A stretch of 64,000 bases of DNA, taken from the NCBI GenBank assembly GCA_934433135.1, contig CAKRZO010000002.1, positions 248,001-312,000 of the forward strand, given 5' to 3'. Under the pieces are notes generated by a model that saw only the letters and a list, made by a program, of their open reading frames with translations, was not told the origin of the DNA and made no database searches. This DNA is from an uncultured Acetatifactor sp. GTDB lineage: Bacteria; Bacillota; Clostridia; Lachnospirales; Lachnospiraceae. Positions within the stretch are counted from its first letter, which is position 1, and each line of letters begins with the position of its first letter. This document shows positions 15,704-23,478 of this stretch, one piece after another. Both the position numbers and the translations under genes were made by a program.

Positions 15704-16954
15704 ATGTCGAATGCAATTTATGTCTACGAGAATTTCAGCGCAAAAGAACCATTTCTTATTGGACGGCTGTATGTAGATGTGTCCAGAGGAACAGAACATC
15801 ATTCATTTGAATTTGAAAAAGAATGGCTTAAAGGACACCACAGATCATTTGTTTTGGACCCGGATTTGTTACCGATACAGGGGCGACAGTATCCTTCAGG
15901 GCAAAAGGCGACATTCGGAATCTTTTCCGATGCATCGCCAGATCGCTGGGGCAGAGTCCTTATGGACAGAAGAGAACGTTTTGTGGCGGACAGAGAAAAA
16001 CGAAAACCACGCAGGCTGAATGCCGGAGATTATTTACTCGGTGTATATGATGAAACCCGTATGGGCGCGCTCCGCTTTAAAATGGATCTAAACGGTGCGT
16101 TCTTGTCAGATGATAAAGAAACTGCCGCACCACCCTGGGCAACTCTGCGTACATTGGAAGAGGCGTCCCGAAATTTTGAAAATGAAGAAACTACATTGCA
16201 GGAAAAATGGTTGAACCAGCTGATAAAGCCCGGTTCTTCTCTTGGCGGAGCACGTCCAAAGGCAACGGTACAGGCATCGGATAGTTCCCTTTGGATCGCT
16301 AAATTTCCATCAAGAAAAGATGAATACAATATGGGTGCATGGGAGAAGACAGCACATGATCTGGCACGGCTTTGCGGATTGAATGTGCCGGAATCCAAAC
16401 TTGAAAATTTTTCAAAGCTCGGCAGTACTTTTTTGACAAAGCGGTTCGACCGTGAAGGATCTCAAAGAAAGCATTTTGCATCTGCAATGACTATGCTCGG
16501 CAAAACGGATGGGGTATCGGCGGAGGATGGTTCAGGGTATTTAGACATTGTATCGTTTTTAAAAGCAAACGGCGCTTCGCCGAAAGAGGATATTGCAGAG
16601 CTTTGGAGGCGGATCGTTTTTTCAATGGCGATTACGAATACCGATGATCATTTGCGCAATCACGGGTTCCTTTTGCAAAAGAACGGTTGGCGCTTGTCAC
16701 CGGTATACGATGTAAACCCTTGCGCGTACGGTGATACGCTGGCTCTGAATGTTGATGAGTATAGCAATGAGATTTCGTTGGAATTGGCGATTGGGGCTTC
16801 CGGATATTACGGCCTGACGAGGGATCAGGCAGAACAGTTTGCTGCCGACTGTGTTAAGACTGTGAAGTGCAATTGGGAAAAGATTGCAACGAAAAACGGG
16901 CTTTCACGCGGAGCTATAGAATATATGCGCCCTGCGTTTTCTTTGTGTAAATAG
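15704..16954 (+). CDS. HipA-family serine/threonine kinase toxin
   Basis: The 416-residue product has the N-terminal HipA couple domain (VSRGTEHHSFEFEKEWL, FGIFSDASPDRWG) and the HipA C-terminal kinase domain. Motifs include SSLGGARPKATV, LWIAKFPSRKDEYN, the catalytic NTDDHLRNHGFLL and the metal-binding LSPVYDVNP. HipA kinases phosphorylate aminoacyl-tRNA synthetases or other translation targets and cause growth arrest; the target here cannot be told. All key kinase residues appear intact. The pair sits in a patch of broken genes and repeats, consistent with a mobile module. Confidence 0.88.
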   Translation: MSNAIYVYENFSAKEPFLIGRLYVDVSRGTEHHSFEFEKEWLKGHHRSFVLDPDLLPIQGRQYPSGQKATFGIFSDASPDRWGRVLMDRRERFVADREKRKPRRLNAGDYLLGVYDETRMGALRFKMDLNGAFLSDDKETAAPPWATLRTLEEASRNFENEETTLQEKWLNQLIKPGSSLGGARPKATVQASDSSLWIAKFPSRKDEYNMGAWEKTAHDLARLCGLNVPESKLENFSKLGSTFLTKRFDREGSQRKHFASAMTMLGKTDGVSAEDGSGYLDIVSFLKANGASPKEDIAELWRRIVFSMAITNTDDHLRNHGFLLQKNGWRLSPVYDVNPCAYGDTLALNVDEYSNEISLELAIGASGYYGLTRDQAEQFAADCVKTVKCNWEKIATKNGLSRGAIEYMRPAFSLCK

Positions 16955-17021
16955 GAACCAAAATACGGAACAGTTACAATTTAAAATAGTATTTGTTTCT
17001 TAAAACCTGTTTTATGAACAG

Positions 17022-17669
17022 CTACCCGAGATGAAGCTTTTTGTATCCGCAGTCACAGTAAGAACCGCCGGAGGCAAGTGTATATTCCCGTACAAACTCA
17101 GTCACGCCTCCAGCTTCACTCATGGTGTAATCAAGGTGGCACAGCGCGGGCGTAAGGTCATACAGACCGAGTTTTTTCATCAGTGTGCAGATGCCGCATT
17201 TTGTAAAGCGTCCTTCATAGCCGCTGCCGTCCGGATATTCTATGTATTCCATGTTCCAGGAGTACGGATTACGGTCGGCGGCTTTCAGATCGGCAGTTGC
17301 TTTCATGCCGGCAATGTCCTTCGCGGTGTATTTGTTCTTTCCGCTTTTGCGGCAGAACCATTTCATCGGTTTTGTCATCATGGCGTTCGCATAGTATTCC
17401 GTCAGAGGCTCAACTGCCGGACGCTGCGGCATGGAAAGGATGAAAGCACCGATCATGGCGCAATTGACGATATTCATTTTGAAACGATCCTGTTTTTCAA
17501 ATTCCGGTAAATCATGAATAATCTGCCTGTATTTTGGCTTCGCCTTTTTGGTAATTGCTTTTGCCGTAACAGTATCATAACCGAATACGGCAGTTAATTG
17601 CTTTTGAAATGATTTTGCAAACAATGCCCACATACCCATGGGCATACCTATGTACTTCATTCTTCCCAT
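17022..17669 (-). CDS. L-2-amino-thiazoline-4-carboxylic acid hydrolase-like protein
   Basis: The 215-residue product resembles the ATC hydrolase family (YDTVTAKAITKKAKPKYRQI, NIVNCAMIGAFILSMP, CGICTLMKKLGLYDLTPALC, TLASGGSYCDCGYK). Characterised members open the thiazoline ring in L-cysteine formation, but many gut homologues have unknown substrates. ATG at 17669 was chosen because an AAGGAAGG site precedes it; an upstream in-frame start has none. A broken copy of the same gene lies at 15013-15237, so the intact gene is one half of a decayed duplication around the HipBA pair. Confidence 0.65.
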   Translation of the reverse strand: MGRMKYIGMPMGMWALFAKSFQKQLTAVFGYDTVTAKAITKKAKPKYRQIIHDLPEFEKQDRFKMNIVNCAMIGAFILSMPQRPAVEPLTEYYANAMMTKPMKWFCRKSGKNKYTAKDIAGMKATADLKAADRNPYSWNMEYIEYPDGSGYEGRFTKCGICTLMKKLGLYDLTPALCHLDYTMSEAGGVTEFVREYTLASGGSYCDCGYKKLHLG

Positions 17670-17788
17670 CTTCCTTCCTTTTGCTTTGAGGACTTCGGCA
17701 ACGCCGAATCCCGTCACTTGAGCGAACAATAGCATATTTTTAAGTAAAACGGTTAGTTGCCGCTAACATAGACCTATTATAACATACG

Positions 17789-17993
17789 GTAACAGTTCAG
17801 ACAAGTGCTGTAAGTATGGTGTAACAGTTTAGATGCGCCATTCGCAAAACCGTGCTTTCAGCGCTTTCCCGCTGCTTCGCAGCTATTTGCCGCATCTGTA
17901 GGATGCGATGCTCATGTAAATGGCGCTTAAGCTCAGACAGATTTTCATGCAAGCATGAAATCTGCCCACAAGAATGATTGTCTGAACTGTTAC
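17789..17993. repeat. Dispersed inverted-repeat element, copy A
   Basis: The element runs from GTAACAGTTTAGAT at 17821 to GTCTGAACTGTTAC ending at 17993. A further GTAACAGTTCAGAC lies at 17789-17802, as if two left ends were stacked. The interior contains GCGCCATTCGCAAAACCG, CTTTCAGCGCTTT, GCTGCTTCGCAGC and a palindrome TTTCATGCAAGCATGAAA. It has no coding capacity. It matches copy B (51306-51490) along its whole length. Confidence 0.75.
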
Positions 17994-18032
17994 GTGCCAT
18001 TCAATGGGAAACTGAGGAAATAAAAAAAGTGA

Positions 18033-18061
18033 TTGACAATCGCTGCCGATTATGATAGAAT
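18033..18061 (+). promoter_or_regulatory. Promoter of the tRNA-Leu pair
   Basis: TTGACA (18033-18038), 17 bases, TAGAAT (18056-18061), 33 bases before the first tRNA. Confidence 0.75.
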
Positions 18062-18094
18062 AGCTTTTGTTCGGAGCGCTAAAGCTTCGGATAT

Positions 18095-18178
18095 GCGGAA
18101 GTGTCGGAACTGGCAGACGAGCAAGACTAAGGATCTTGTGATGGTTACATCGTGTGGGTTCAAGTCCCATCTTCCGCA
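18095..18178 (+). tRNA. tRNA-Leu(AAG)
   Basis: 84-base class II tRNA: acceptor GCGGAAG/CTTCCGC with A73, anticodon stem CAAGA/TCTTG, loop CTAAGGA (anticodon AAG, codon CUU), T-loop TTCAAGT. It is the intact parent of the 5' part of the chimera at 14024. Confidence 0.93.
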
Positions 18179-18218
18179 GTGGAACATTTTATTTGAAATG
18201 TTCCGGTCAATCCGGTTT

Positions 18219-18302
18219 GCAGAGATGGCGGAATTGGCAGACGCGCACGGTTCAGGTCCGTGTGATAGCAATATCATGAGGGTTCAAGTCCCTTTCTCTG
18301 CA
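18219..18302 (+). tRNA. tRNA-Leu(CAG), second copy
   Basis: Identical over 84 bases to the minus-strand gene at 10370-10453. It follows tRNA-Leu(AAG) by 40 bases and shares its promoter. Confidence 0.95.
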
Positions 18303-18315
18303 CGAGAGAAATGAC

Positions 18316-18349
18316 ACGTCACATCGAAAACGGTGTGGCGTATTTTTTT
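18316..18349 (+). terminator. Terminator of the tRNA-Leu pair
   Basis: ACGTCACATC (18316-18325) pairs, with G-T pairs, with GGTGTGGCGT (18332-18341), followed by a T-run. Confidence 0.7.
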
Positions 18350-18393
18350 ACAAGGAAAAGCACCGAAAATACAATTTTTTCAAAAGAATAGAA

Positions 18394-18498
18394 GAAAGCA
18401 AAGCGGAGTATCATCTGTATTTTTATGATCATGGCAGCTATCTCCGGGTTTTAGAGAATACGGACTTGTTCTTTATTAAAGGTTGTGTCTTTTGGTAA
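18394..18498 (+). pseudogene. Fragment related to the 14502-15002 frame
   Basis: A 34-codon open stretch ending in a stop reads ESKAEYHLYFYDHGSYLRVL and matches GESKAKYRLCFYDH in the frame at 14502. No start or ribosome site is seen. Confidence 0.45.
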
Positions 18499-18530
18499 AA
18501 ATTATGAAACCCGGGAAATGAGGGAAGTGT

Positions 18531-19325
18531 ATGTTACAATTTGTTTTGCCGACCGAGCAGAATAAAGAGGACGTTTTAGCATTTTACAGCGAAATGGAAG
18601 AAATCGGCAGCGAGTGTATCGGCATCGGAAATTATAAAAACTATGGTCGTTGGCTTAGCGGAATGCAGGATCGCCATACCGGCAGAAATTTACCGGAGGG
18701 CTTTGTAAGGGAAAATTTCTACCTTTGTTACGAAGAAAATCGCTTGATCGGAGTATTTAGCTTAAAATTCGAATTGACAGAGTTTTTGCTGAACTACGGG
18801 GGGCATATCGGCTATGCAACCCGTCCTTCTGACCGAAAACGTGGTCTGGCAACACAGATATTGAAGCAGGGGTTAGAACTTGCAAAGGAATTTGGCTTTG
18901 AACGTATTCTCTGCGTCTGTGACAAGGACAATTATGCTTCCGAAAAGGTAATTCTGAAAAATGGCGGTGTGTTGGAAGATGAACGGTATGACCCGTATGA
19001 GAAGGTTACTGTTAAACGATTCTGGATTCCGCTGAAAAATATTAGGTCGAACAGGGAGGAAATAGAGAGGACTATGTTGGAATTTAAGTATGATACGCAG
19101 CTTTTAATCGAAGGAAAGAATCTTGATGAGGATAAGATAAGCGATTATTTTACGGAGCATTTCAAAGGGGACTGTCTGCTTGCGGTGGGAGATGATGAAT
19201 TAATTAAGATTCATTTTCATACCAATGAGCCATGGAAAGTATTGGAATATTGTGCGGGGCTTGGCGAAATTTACGATATTGTGATCGAAGATATGGATAG
19301 GCAGGCACGTGGCTTGAAAGGATAA
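18531..19325 (+). CDS. GNAT N-acetyltransferase fused to a DAK/FakA-type C-terminal domain
   Basis: Residues 1-170 are a GNAT acetyltransferase: YEENRLIGVFSLKF, then HIGYATRPSDRKRGLATQIL (acetyl-CoA loop RKRGLA) and CDKDNYASEKVILKNGG. Residues about 184-264 (FKYDTQLLIEGKNLDEDKI, GDCLLAVGDDELIKIHFHTN, DMDRQ) resemble the C-terminal domain of FakA/DAK-like proteins, which usually follows a DhaL kinase domain. That kinase part is absent. The second domain begins at an internal ATG (19074) preceded by GGGAGGA and AGAGAGG, so separate translation is possible. Substrate unknown. Confidence 0.75.
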   Translation: MLQFVLPTEQNKEDVLAFYSEMEEIGSECIGIGNYKNYGRWLSGMQDRHTGRNLPEGFVRENFYLCYEENRLIGVFSLKFELTEFLLNYGGHIGYATRPSDRKRGLATQILKQGLELAKEFGFERILCVCDKDNYASEKVILKNGGVLEDERYDPYEKVTVKRFWIPLKNIRSNREEIERTMLEFKYDTQLLIEGKNLDEDKISDYFTEHFKGDCLLAVGDDELIKIHFHTNEPWKVLEYCAGLGEIYDIVIEDMDRQARGLKG

Positions 19326-19340
19326 CGGGAAAGGATTGAA

Positions 19341-20264
19341 ATGGAACATATTGTCAGTTTCCTGCCGGGACAGCAGCCCGGAAAGGAGCAGTTTCAGATT
19401 CAGTTGACCGGAATCACTTACCCGGACAGCAGTTATCATATTATAAGAAAAAATTCACCTGTTTATGTCCTGGAATACATTATGAAAGGCAGTGGAACGG
19501 TACGGTGCGGGGAGACACAGTTCGAAGTGCAGGAGGGAGATGTCTATTTCCTTCCGGGTGGATTGGATCATGATTACAACGCCTCTCCAACAGATCCGTT
19601 TCAGAAAATCTGGATGAATGTGAGCGGAAGTTTGTGTGACAGCCTTTATCAGATTTACGGGCTGGAAGGACAGTATCTTTTTAAAAATTGTCCGGTTTAT
19701 CCTTTGTTTCGGAGATTTTTAACGATATGTGAGAAGTATCGCGGGAATGGACTGGAACTGGCTCAGGAATGTTCCTTGCTTTTTCATGAACTGCTGCTGG
19801 CACTGCATGATAATGTAAGAAAAAAGAAAGAAATACCGGAAAAGCAGGGGCAGTCCGGACGGAAGGTTCCGGGAGTCCCTTCAGAAAAAATAACGGAATT
19901 ATCTGCACAGCGGCCGGCCTGCGAGCTGGCAAGAGAGTATCTGTATCTTCATGTTTATGAGAAGGTGGAGATGGAAGAACTTGCCGGCAGATATCACATT
20001 TCGCTTTCCCAGTTGACCAGGCAGTTTCATAAAGAATACGGAACCACGCCATATCAGTATTTCCTGGAATTGAAGCTGGCTACCGCCTGCTCTCTGCTTT
20101 TGAATACCGGACTTATGATTCGGGAGATTTCAGATAAGCTGGGCTTTGCGGACGAACATTATTTTTCCAATATTTTCAAAAAGAAAACCGGAAAATCACC
20201 GGGAGCCTACCGCCGGGAAGGCAACTTTTTCAATTTCCCTCTTTCCACTGCTTCTGAAGTATGA
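19341..20264 (+). CDS. AraC-family transcriptional regulator
   Basis: The 307-residue product has an N-terminal cupin sensor (YVLEYIMKGSGTVRCGETQF, GDVYFLPGGLDHDY) and the C-terminal double helix-turn-helix (MEELAGRYHISLSQLTRQFH, FADEHYFSNIFKKKTGKSP). It starts 15 bases after the GNAT gene and is probably co-transcribed with it. No obvious target operon adjoins it, so the regulated genes are unknown; such proteins usually respond to sugars. Confidence 0.88.
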   Translation: MEHIVSFLPGQQPGKEQFQIQLTGITYPDSSYHIIRKNSPVYVLEYIMKGSGTVRCGETQFEVQEGDVYFLPGGLDHDYNASPTDPFQKIWMNVSGSLCDSLYQIYGLEGQYLFKNCPVYPLFRRFLTICEKYRGNGLELAQECSLLFHELLLALHDNVRKKKEIPEKQGQSGRKVPGVPSEKITELSAQRPACELAREYLYLHVYEKVEMEELAGRYHISLSQLTRQFHKEYGTTPYQYFLELKLATACSLLLNTGLMIREISDKLGFADEHYFSNIFKKKTGKSPGAYRREGNFFNFPLSTASEV

Positions 20265-20346
20265 TATAATGAAGCAAAATCACTTGCTTGCAAGTGTGAT
20301 TTTGCGAATTGGATCATGTGCTGATTTTGCACATGATATAATCATC

Positions 20347-20465
20347 GTAACAGTTCAGACAATCATTTTTATGAAGATTGCGGCTTGCAGCCGCAACAAG
20401 TAGCTGCGAAGCAGCGGATAAGTGCTGAAAGCGCGGCTTTGTGAATGGCACGTCTGAACGGTTAC
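20347..20465. repeat. Dispersed inverted-repeat element, copy C (short, inverted)
   Basis: GTAACAGTTCAGAC at 20347-20360 and GTCTGAACGGTTAC at 20452-20465 bound a 119-base element. It contains GCGGCTTGCAGCCGC, GCTGCGAAGCAGC and TTTGTGAATGGCACG. Orientation is opposite to copies A and B and part of the interior is missing. Confidence 0.7.
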
Positions 20466-20510
20466 GATCAATCTAAGTTTTGACTACAAATGACGGGAGG
20501 CCTGTAACAA

Positions 20511-21158
20511 ATGGGATTTTTCTCTGAACTAAAAGCCGATTTATCTCAGGCTGTGAATGAGATGCTGCCGGAAGAGCCGATGGGAACCGTTCTGGGAGAT
20601 GATGATCTGCCGGATCCGTCCAGCATTTTGGAACAGATGCCGGAGCCTAAGAAGGAGAAGATCATATTTCATAAGATTCCGGCCGGTATGGAGAATGCAA
20701 AGATGCCGCTCCCGATTCCGGGAAAGGGCAGAGCTTTTGCGGAGGAGGCAGTGCAGGAGATGAGTTTACAGGCGGAAGGAAAGCGTATGCCGGAAGAAGA
20801 GATGGTTTCGGAAGGTGTGTCTTTTCTGGCACAGGGGCTTCGTCTGACAGGCGATATCGAGAGCTCGAAAGGCATTTATATAGGAGAAGGTGCTGTTGTT
20901 ATAGGCAATATTACTGCTCCTGAAGCTAAAATTGCAGGTGCCGTGAAGGGAGATATTGACGTGAAAGGTCCCGTAATTCTGGCAAAGACAGCAGTTGTAG
21001 TGGGAAATATCCGTTCAAAGTCCGTACAGATAGAGACCGGAGCAGTTGTGGAAGGAATGTGTTCACAGTGCTATGCGGAAGTCAATGCCTCTTCTTTGTT
21101 TGACAGGAAGGAAGAGAGCGGATCGGACCAAAATTCGAAAGCGGAAGAAAATGCCTGA
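20511..21158 (+). CDS. Bactofilin-family cytoskeletal protein
   Basis: The 215-residue product has a long charged N-terminal region and, from about residue 100 to 195, a bactofilin (DUF583) beta-helix: VSFLAQGLRLTGDIESSKGI, VVIGNITAPEAKIAGAVKGD, ILAKTAVVVGNI, VQIETGAVVEG. Bactofilins polymerise without nucleotide and organise cell-wall or envelope machinery. A GGGAGG site precedes the ATG. It lies 118 bases upstream of pyrH in the same direction and may share its transcript. Confidence 0.85.
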   Translation: MGFFSELKADLSQAVNEMLPEEPMGTVLGDDDLPDPSSILEQMPEPKKEKIIFHKIPAGMENAKMPLPIPGKGRAFAEEAVQEMSLQAEGKRMPEEEMVSEGVSFLAQGLRLTGDIESSKGIYIGEGAVVIGNITAPEAKIAGAVKGDIDVKGPVILAKTAVVVGNIRSKSVQIETGAVVEGMCSQCYAEVNASSLFDRKEESGSDQNSKAEENA

Positions 21159-21275
21159 AGAGCAAGCAATGAAAAAAGAACCGGAATGGCAGACAGCCGG
21201 AAGGGCATTTGAAAGAATGCAGCCGGGCGGGGAAAATAAATCGGGCAATTACAGAAATGTCAGAGAGGACAAATT

Positions 21276-21971
21276 ATGAAGAGAATATTACTGAAACTTA
21301 GCGGTGAAGCGCTTGCCGGTGACAAAAAGATGGGGTTTGATGAAGAAACGGTAAGAAAAGTAGCCGTTCAGGTAAAAGAACTTACCGATGCCGGAATTGA
21401 AGTCGGAATTGTAACAGGAGGCGGAAACTTCTGGAGAGGCTGCAGCAGCAAAAACATGGATCGAACCAAAGCGGATCAGATCGGTATGCTTGCTACGGTT
21501 ATGAATTGTATTTATGTATCGGAAATTTTCCGCAGCACAGGAATGAAGACTGTGGTTCTGACGCCTTTTGTGTGCGGTGCTTTTACGGAACTTTTTTCCA
21601 AAGACCGTGCCAATGAATGTTTTGCGGAAGGAAGAGTGGTCTTTTTTGCAGGCGGAACGGGACATCCGTATTTTTCCACAGATACCGGTGTTGTCTTACG
21701 GGCGATTGAAGTAGAGGCGGAAGTGATTTTGTTAGCAAAATCCATTGACGGCATTTACGATGCCGATCCGGCTATCCATCCGGAAGCGAAGAAGTATGAT
21801 GAGATTACCATTGACGAAGTGATTGAGAAAAATCTCAAAGTAATGGATATGACCGCATCCATTCTGGCAAGGGATAATAAAATGCCTATGTGGGTATTCG
21901 GACTGAATGAGGAAAACAGTATTGTGAATACCCTGAAAGGTAACTTTACCGGAACAAAAGTAATCATATAA
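21276..21971 (+). CDS. pyrH: UMP kinase
   Basis: PyrH phosphorylates UMP to UDP with ATP. The 231-residue product has the amino-acid-kinase fold motifs LKLSGEALAG, GIEVGIVTGGGNFWRG and the C-terminal DGIYDADPAIHPEAKKYDEI and MPMWVFGL. Length is typical. It heads the pyrH-frr-uppS-cdsA-dxr-rseP cluster found in many Firmicutes. Confidence 0.97.
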   Translation: MKRILLKLSGEALAGDKKMGFDEETVRKVAVQVKELTDAGIEVGIVTGGGNFWRGCSSKNMDRTKADQIGMLATVMNCIYVSEIFRSTGMKTVVLTPFVCGAFTELFSKDRANECFAEGRVVFFAGGTGHPYFSTDTGVVLRAIEVEAEVILLAKSIDGIYDADPAIHPEAKKYDEITIDEVIEKNLKVMDMTASILARDNKMPMWVFGLNEENSIVNTLKGNFTGTKVII

Positions 21972-21991
21972 AAGAAAACGGAGGAAAATGT

Positions 21992-22543
21992 ATGGACGCA
22001 AGGCTGCAGCAGTATGATGAGAAAATGAAAAAGACAGTAGAGTATCTGGAGGCAGATTATGCAACGATCCGCGCAGGACGTGCCAATCCCCATGTACTGG
22101 ATAAATTGAAAGTGGATTATTACGGAACGCCGACACCGATTCAGCAAGTGGGAAACATAACCGTTCCGGAAGCCAGAATCATTCAGATCGCTCCTTGGGA
22201 GAAATCATTGATTAAGGCAATCGAAAAAGCTATCCTGACATCGGATCTGGGACTGAATCCTTCCAATGACGGCAGTGTAATTCGTCTGGTATTTCCGGAG
22301 CTTACTGAAGAGAGAAGAAAAGATCTGGTAAAAGAAGTAAAGAAAAAAGGTGAGGATGCAAAGGTTGCAATCCGTAATATTCGCCGTGACGGAAATGATG
22401 CCTTTAAGAAACTGAACAAACAGGACGTTTCTGAGGATGAGATTAAGCAGCTTGGAGAAGAACTGCAGAAGCAGACGGACAAGTACATTAAAGAAGTAGA
22501 TGGATTGCTTGATAAGAAATCCAAAGAAATTATGACTGTGTAA
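21992..22543 (+). CDS. frr: Ribosome recycling factor
   Basis: RRF splits post-termination ribosomes together with EF-G. The 183-residue protein shows the family signature IRAGRANPHVLDKLKVDYYG, IQIAPWEKSLIKAIEKAI and RRDGNDAFKKL. It starts 20 bases after pyrH with a GGAGG site. Confidence 0.97.
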   Translation: MDARLQQYDEKMKKTVEYLEADYATIRAGRANPHVLDKLKVDYYGTPTPIQQVGNITVPEARIIQIAPWEKSLIKAIEKAILTSDLGLNPSNDGSVIRLVFPELTEERRKDLVKEVKKKGEDAKVAIRNIRRDGNDAFKKLNKQDVSEDEIKQLGEELQKQTDKYIKEVDGLLDKKSKEIMTV

Positions 22544-22635
22544 TTTCATAAATACGAAAATTGGAAAAGGCCGGAATGCACCGATTTATTCGATGTTTTC
22601 CGCTTTTTTCCGTATGACAGAAGAGAATAAATCGT

Positions 22636-22702
22636 GCCTGCAGCCGGTGGACTGCAGGCTCTTGAAAAAATGTAACAGTTCAGACGCACTATTCACAAAG
22701 CC
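22636..22702. repeat. Hairpin plus truncated repeat between frr and uppS
   Basis: GCCTGCAG (22636-22643) pairs with CTGCAGGC (22652-22659). It is followed by one terminus of the dispersed element, GTAACAGTTCAGAC at 22672-22685, and its inner motif GCACTATTCACAAAGCC. No right end is present. Confidence 0.5.
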
Positions 22703-22734
22703 CGAAATGTTACAAATACGTAGTGAGGTTCGGT

Positions 22735-23478
22735 ATGAAAGAAGAAAAGATACCTTCACATAACATGCCAAGGCATGTGGCGATTATCCTGGACGGGAAC
22801 GGCAGGTGGGCAAAAGCCAAGGGAATGCCCAGGAATTACGGACACGTGCAGGGAGCGAGGACAGTAGAAACTATCTGTGAGGATGCTTATAAAATGGGAA
22901 TTCAGTACTTAACCGTCTATGCATTTTCCACAGAAAACTGGAACAGGCCGAAAGAGGAAGTGGATGCGTTGATGAAGCTTTTGCGCAATTATCTGAAGAC
23001 TTGTCTGAAAACCGCCGCCAAAAACAGGATGTGTGTCAGAGTACTGGGAGATAAAAGTGGGCTGGATCAGGATATCCGGAACAGAATTGAAGAACTGGAA
23101 AAGGCAACCAAAGAAAACGATGGTCTGCATTTCCAGATTGCAATCAATTACGGCGGAAGAGATGAAATCGTCCGGGCAGTCAGAAAAATCGCGCAGGAAA
23201 TACAAAACGGAAGCCTTACAGCAGAGCAGATTGATGAGGCATGTATTGCAAGTCATTTGGATACGGCAGGAATTCCGGCTCCGGATCTTTTGATACGCAC
23301 CTGCAATGAGCAGAGGATATCTAACTTCCTGCTCTGGCAGCTGGCCTACACGGAGTTTTATTTCACACCGGTTCCCTGGCCGGATTTTAACAAAGAGGAA
23401 TTGCAAAAAGCAATCGAAGCATATAATCATAGAGACAGAAGATACGGCGGTTTAAAGGAGGATCCGGCTCATGTTTAA
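22735..23478 (+). CDS. uppS: Undecaprenyl diphosphate synthase
   Basis: UppS adds isopentenyl units to farnesyl diphosphate to make the C55 lipid carrier for cell-wall synthesis. The 247-residue protein contains AIILDGNGRWAKAKG with the catalytic Asp, GHVQGARTVE, AFSTENWNRP and PDLLIRTCNEQRISNFLLWQ. ATG 22735 was chosen because GAGG lies 6 bases upstream; the GTG at 22723 has no site. It overlaps cdsA by 8 bases. Confidence 0.97.
   Translation: MKEEKIPSHNMPRHVAIILDGNGRWAKAKGMPRNYGHVQGARTVETICEDAYKMGIQYLTVYAFSTENWNRPKEEVDALMKLLRNYLKTCLKTAAKNRMCVRVLGDKSGLDQDIRNRIEELEKATKENDGLHFQIAINYGGRDEIVRAVRKIAQEIQNGSLTAEQIDEACIASHLDTAGIPAPDLLIRTCNEQRISNFLLWQLAYTEFYFTPVPWPDFNKEELQKAIEAYNHRDRRYGGLKEDPAHV

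Noticed and set aside
17789..17993. Repeat element A as a CRISPR array
   Set aside because: Only two end copies are stacked, with no regular spacers; the structure is terminal inverted repeats.
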